A stretch of DNA of 15,549 nt from an uncultured Verrucomicrobiota bacterium (lineage in GTDB: Bacteria; Verrucomicrobiota; Verrucomicrobiia; Limisphaerales; UBA9464). The notes under the pieces were generated by a model. It was not told the DNA's origin and did not search any database. It saw only the letters and a list, made by a program, of their open reading frames with translations. Shown here in pieces: positions 13,732 to 15,549 of the stretch (its first letter is position 1; each line of letters opens with the position of its first letter). The DNA lies in assembly GCA_903864375.1 (NCBI GenBank), contig CAIPFS010000661.1:1-15549 (forward strand), read 5' to 3'. A program made the translations under genes and the position numbers.

Positions 13732-15549
13732 ATGAAGACCGGTATTGAAAACAGCCTCGGCGATTTGTTCACGGCCCTGATCAACGGGACCTATCAAGGG
13801 GTCCTGCTCACTCTCGCCGTTTTCGTTTACCTGCGGTTTGCCCGCTCGATCAACGCCGCCACCCGCCATGCCCTGCTGATGGCAACCCTGGCCGTCGTGA
13901 CCCTCCTACCCGTGATTCACTGGGTGATTTCCTTTCCATCGACCCCACAGGAGCCCGTGAGCGCCATCAGAAACGCACCCAAAGCCTGGTCCGGAACCAC
14001 CCCGTCCGCCTCCATCCCCCCAGCTCGTCCGAAGCTGCTGAGTCCAAGACGGAGCATGAACCCCGGTTCGCACGCATCGACACCGTCCGATTCCGCCGCA
14101 CCCTTCATTCAGCACCGCCCGGAACCGGTCGATGCCCAACGGTCGGCGGTCTTGGATTCGACACCTCCCGCCCGCCGGACGCCCCTGAATCAAGCCCCTG
14201 TTAGGGAATCGGCATCGCCGGGTCTCTCCAAACGGTTCCAGTCCGCGCTGCATCACGCGGTGAATGGGATAAAACCGCGGTCCTGGTGGGCTGCCTTGAC
14301 CGCATCCCCGGCAGGATGGACCGCTACGATTGCCGGACGAAATTGGGCTGCGGGATTGACTCTGGGATGGATGGTCCTGGCACTCGGCTTGTCGCTACGC
14401 CTCGCATTTCAATATCTCCAACTTTGGAGACTGAAGCGAAACTCCGGTCTTCCTGAATCCGGTGACCTGCTCCTGTTCCAGGCAGTGGCCGACGGTCTGG
14501 AGCTTCGACGCAAACCCCGTCTGTTGATCAGCCGGAGAATCTCCATTCCCCTGGCGGCAGGCTTCGTCCGTCCTGCTGTCCTTCTCCCGTGGGACCTGGC
14601 CGATTCCCTGGAACGAGACGCTCTGCGGGCACTCCTCCAACACGAACTGGCACATCTCGCACGCCGGGATGATTGGTCCAACCTATTCCAATTGGGAGCC
14701 CAGGCCGTCTATTTTTTCCATCCGGGGGTCTGGCTTCTGTCGCGACGCCTCAACGTGGAACGGGAAATCGCCTGCGACGACCATGTCCTCCAGGCCACCT
14801 CCAGCCCGCGGGATTACGCCCTTTTGCTCACAGAATTTGTCCGCCGCCGGTCCGGTCGCCCCTGGGTGACTGCTTCCGGCGCGTGGAGCCACAAGAGTCA
14901 ACTGAAAGAACGAATCGATATGATTCTCAATTCAAAACGCAACACTTCACCGCTGCCATCCCGGGTTCGGGTTGGGGCGCTCACCATCGGTGCCGTGATA
15001 CTGGCCATGGCCGGTCTCCGCATCGGACCTCGCATTGCCCTGGCCGACGCCCCATCCCCGGCGGCAACTCCCTCGACACCCACCACGGCACCTTCTTCGT
15101 CCGGTGGCGCTGATGCGCAACCCGTCACGGAGGTCCGGTCGCTGGCCGCACCGCAGATCACTCCGACACCCGGAAGTTTGCCACGAACCACAACCCTCCG
15201 TAGCACGGTCACCATCGCCCGGGCCGATTCCTCCGACGCATTGCCCTCTGGAAAACCGATTGGTTCGACAGAATCGGGACCTCGCTCCAAAGACGTGGCA
15301 GTGGAGGCACCCCAGGCCGCCCCCGCAGAGCCTGCCCCCATTCAGGCGGCGGCTCCCTCTCGTCTGACACCGCTCGCTCCAATACCGGTCGGGGTCCCAC
15401 CGACGCCATCGAACCTAACGGCGCAGATTCAGCAGGAACCCGCCTCCGAAAGCCTGGACCACCGGCTCATGCGCCTTGAAAAGCTCGTCCAGGAACTCCT
15501 TGAACGGGACCACCCTCACGCACTGGCCGGAGCCGACATGGAAAAGGCC
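13732..15549 (+). CDS. M56 (BlaR1-like) membrane metallopeptidase, 3' end beyond window
   Basis: The frame opens at ATG 13732, 3 bp after the BlaI stop with AAGGG about 8 nt upstream, and stays open for 606 codons to the window edge, so the C-terminus is missing. Helices are seen near 20-38 and 46-68, 205-226 and 411-432. Between the third and fourth lies the zinc protease: HELAH at 304-308 and REIACDD at 344-350, with His304, His308 and Glu345 as the expected zinc ligands and Glu305 catalytic, then SQLKERIDMIL, a conserved M56 segment. Residues 70-203 form a Pro/Ser-rich loop and 440-580 a Pro/Ala/Thr-rich tail leading to a Leu-rich helical stretch (LMRLEKLVQELLERD) near 588. The expected job is to cut the neighbouring repressor on receipt of an extracellular signal. 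No penicillin-binding sensor domain is visible in the part present. It lacks a stop here and is therefore partial. Confidence 0.93.
   Translation, partial: MKTGIENSLGDLFTALINGTYQGVLLTLAVFVYLRFARSINAATRHALLMATLAVVTLLPVIHWVISFPSTPQEPVSAIRNAPKAWSGTTPSASIPPARPKLLSPRRSMNPGSHASTPSDSAAPFIQHRPEPVDAQRSAVLDSTPPARRTPLNQAPVRESASPGLSKRFQSALHHAVNGIKPRSWWAALTASPAGWTATIAGRNWAAGLTLGWMVLALGLSLRLAFQYLQLWRLKRNSGLPESGDLLLFQAVADGLELRRKPRLLISRRISIPLAAGFVRPAVLLPWDLADSLERDALRALLQHELAHLARRDDWSNLFQLGAQAVYFFHPGVWLLSRRLNVEREIACDDHVLQATSSPRDYALLLTEFVRRRSGRPWVTASGAWSHKSQLKERIDMILNSKRNTSPLPSRVRVGALTIGAVILAMAGLRIGPRIALADAPSPAATPSTPTTAPSSSGGADAQPVTEVRSLAAPQITPTPGSLPRTTTLRSTVTIARADSSDALPSGKPIGSTESGPRSKDVAVEAPQAAPAEPAPIQAAAPSRLTPLAPIPVGVPPTPSNLTAQIQQEPASESLDHRLMRLEKLVQELLERDHPHALAGADMEKA

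Noticed and set aside
1..15549. Search for CRISPR arrays, IS ends, tRNA genes, att sites or defence genes
   Set aside because: No regularly spaced repeats, transposase or integrase motifs, tRNA-like cloverleaf ends or defence-type domains were noticed by eye in any part of the window.

Overview
The window looks like a chromosomal segment of a Gram-negative bacterium with about 58-60% GC. The Gram-negative call rests on a 16-strand-type putative porin ending in aromatic Phe, a periplasmic phosphate-binding protein and a signal peptide on each. The porin type, the weak or absent Shine-Dalgarno sequences before most genes, and a BlaI/M56-peptidase pair with long Pro-rich segments are in keeping with Verrucomicrobiota. 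That assignment is inference and no rRNA or other marker gene is present to settle it. Eleven complete genes and two partial ones are supported; no tRNA, rRNA, CRISPR array, IS element or phage gene was seen.

Left part (1-6837): the 3' end of an unrecognised gene is followed after 2 bp by a 909-residue YfhO-like polytopic membrane protein (+). Convergent to it, with a 12-bp tail overlap, is a GlcD-type FAD-dependent 2-hydroxyacid dehydrogenase (-). Divergent from that, across 187 bp, is class I purE (+), then a zinc-less medium-chain dehydrogenase (+) and a probable DR2241-type 4Fe-4S protein (+). These look like ordinary housekeeping and accessory metabolic genes without an obvious shared pathway.

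Middle part (6834-12962, all on the minus strand): a phosphate-acquisition operon in the order porin, pstS, pstC, pstA, pstB, phoU. The porin would admit anions through the outer membrane, PstS would capture phosphate in the periplasm, PstC/PstA/PstB would import it using ATP, and PhoU would report transporter status to a PhoR-type kinase not present here. A hairpin in the pstS-pstC gap, a stop/start overlap between pstC and pstA, and dyad and direct-repeat elements upstream of the porin are the visible control features. PstC has an extra extracytoplasmic segment of about 100 residues.

Right part (12963-15549): a 391-bp divergent intergenic region holds the candidate porin control sites and, next to the following gene, a perfect CAACTAA-N4-TTAGTTG dyad. 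A BlaI/MecI/CopY-type repressor (+) follows, then, 3 bp later, an M56 (BlaR1-like) membrane metallopeptidase that runs off the window end. Together they form a classic repressor/antirepressor protease pair; what signal they sense cannot be read here.

No convincing wholly new system is visible. The most worthwhile leads are the BlaI/M56 pair with its operator dyad, the PstC insertion, the stand-alone DR2241-type Fe-S protein and the palindrome upstream of the porin.
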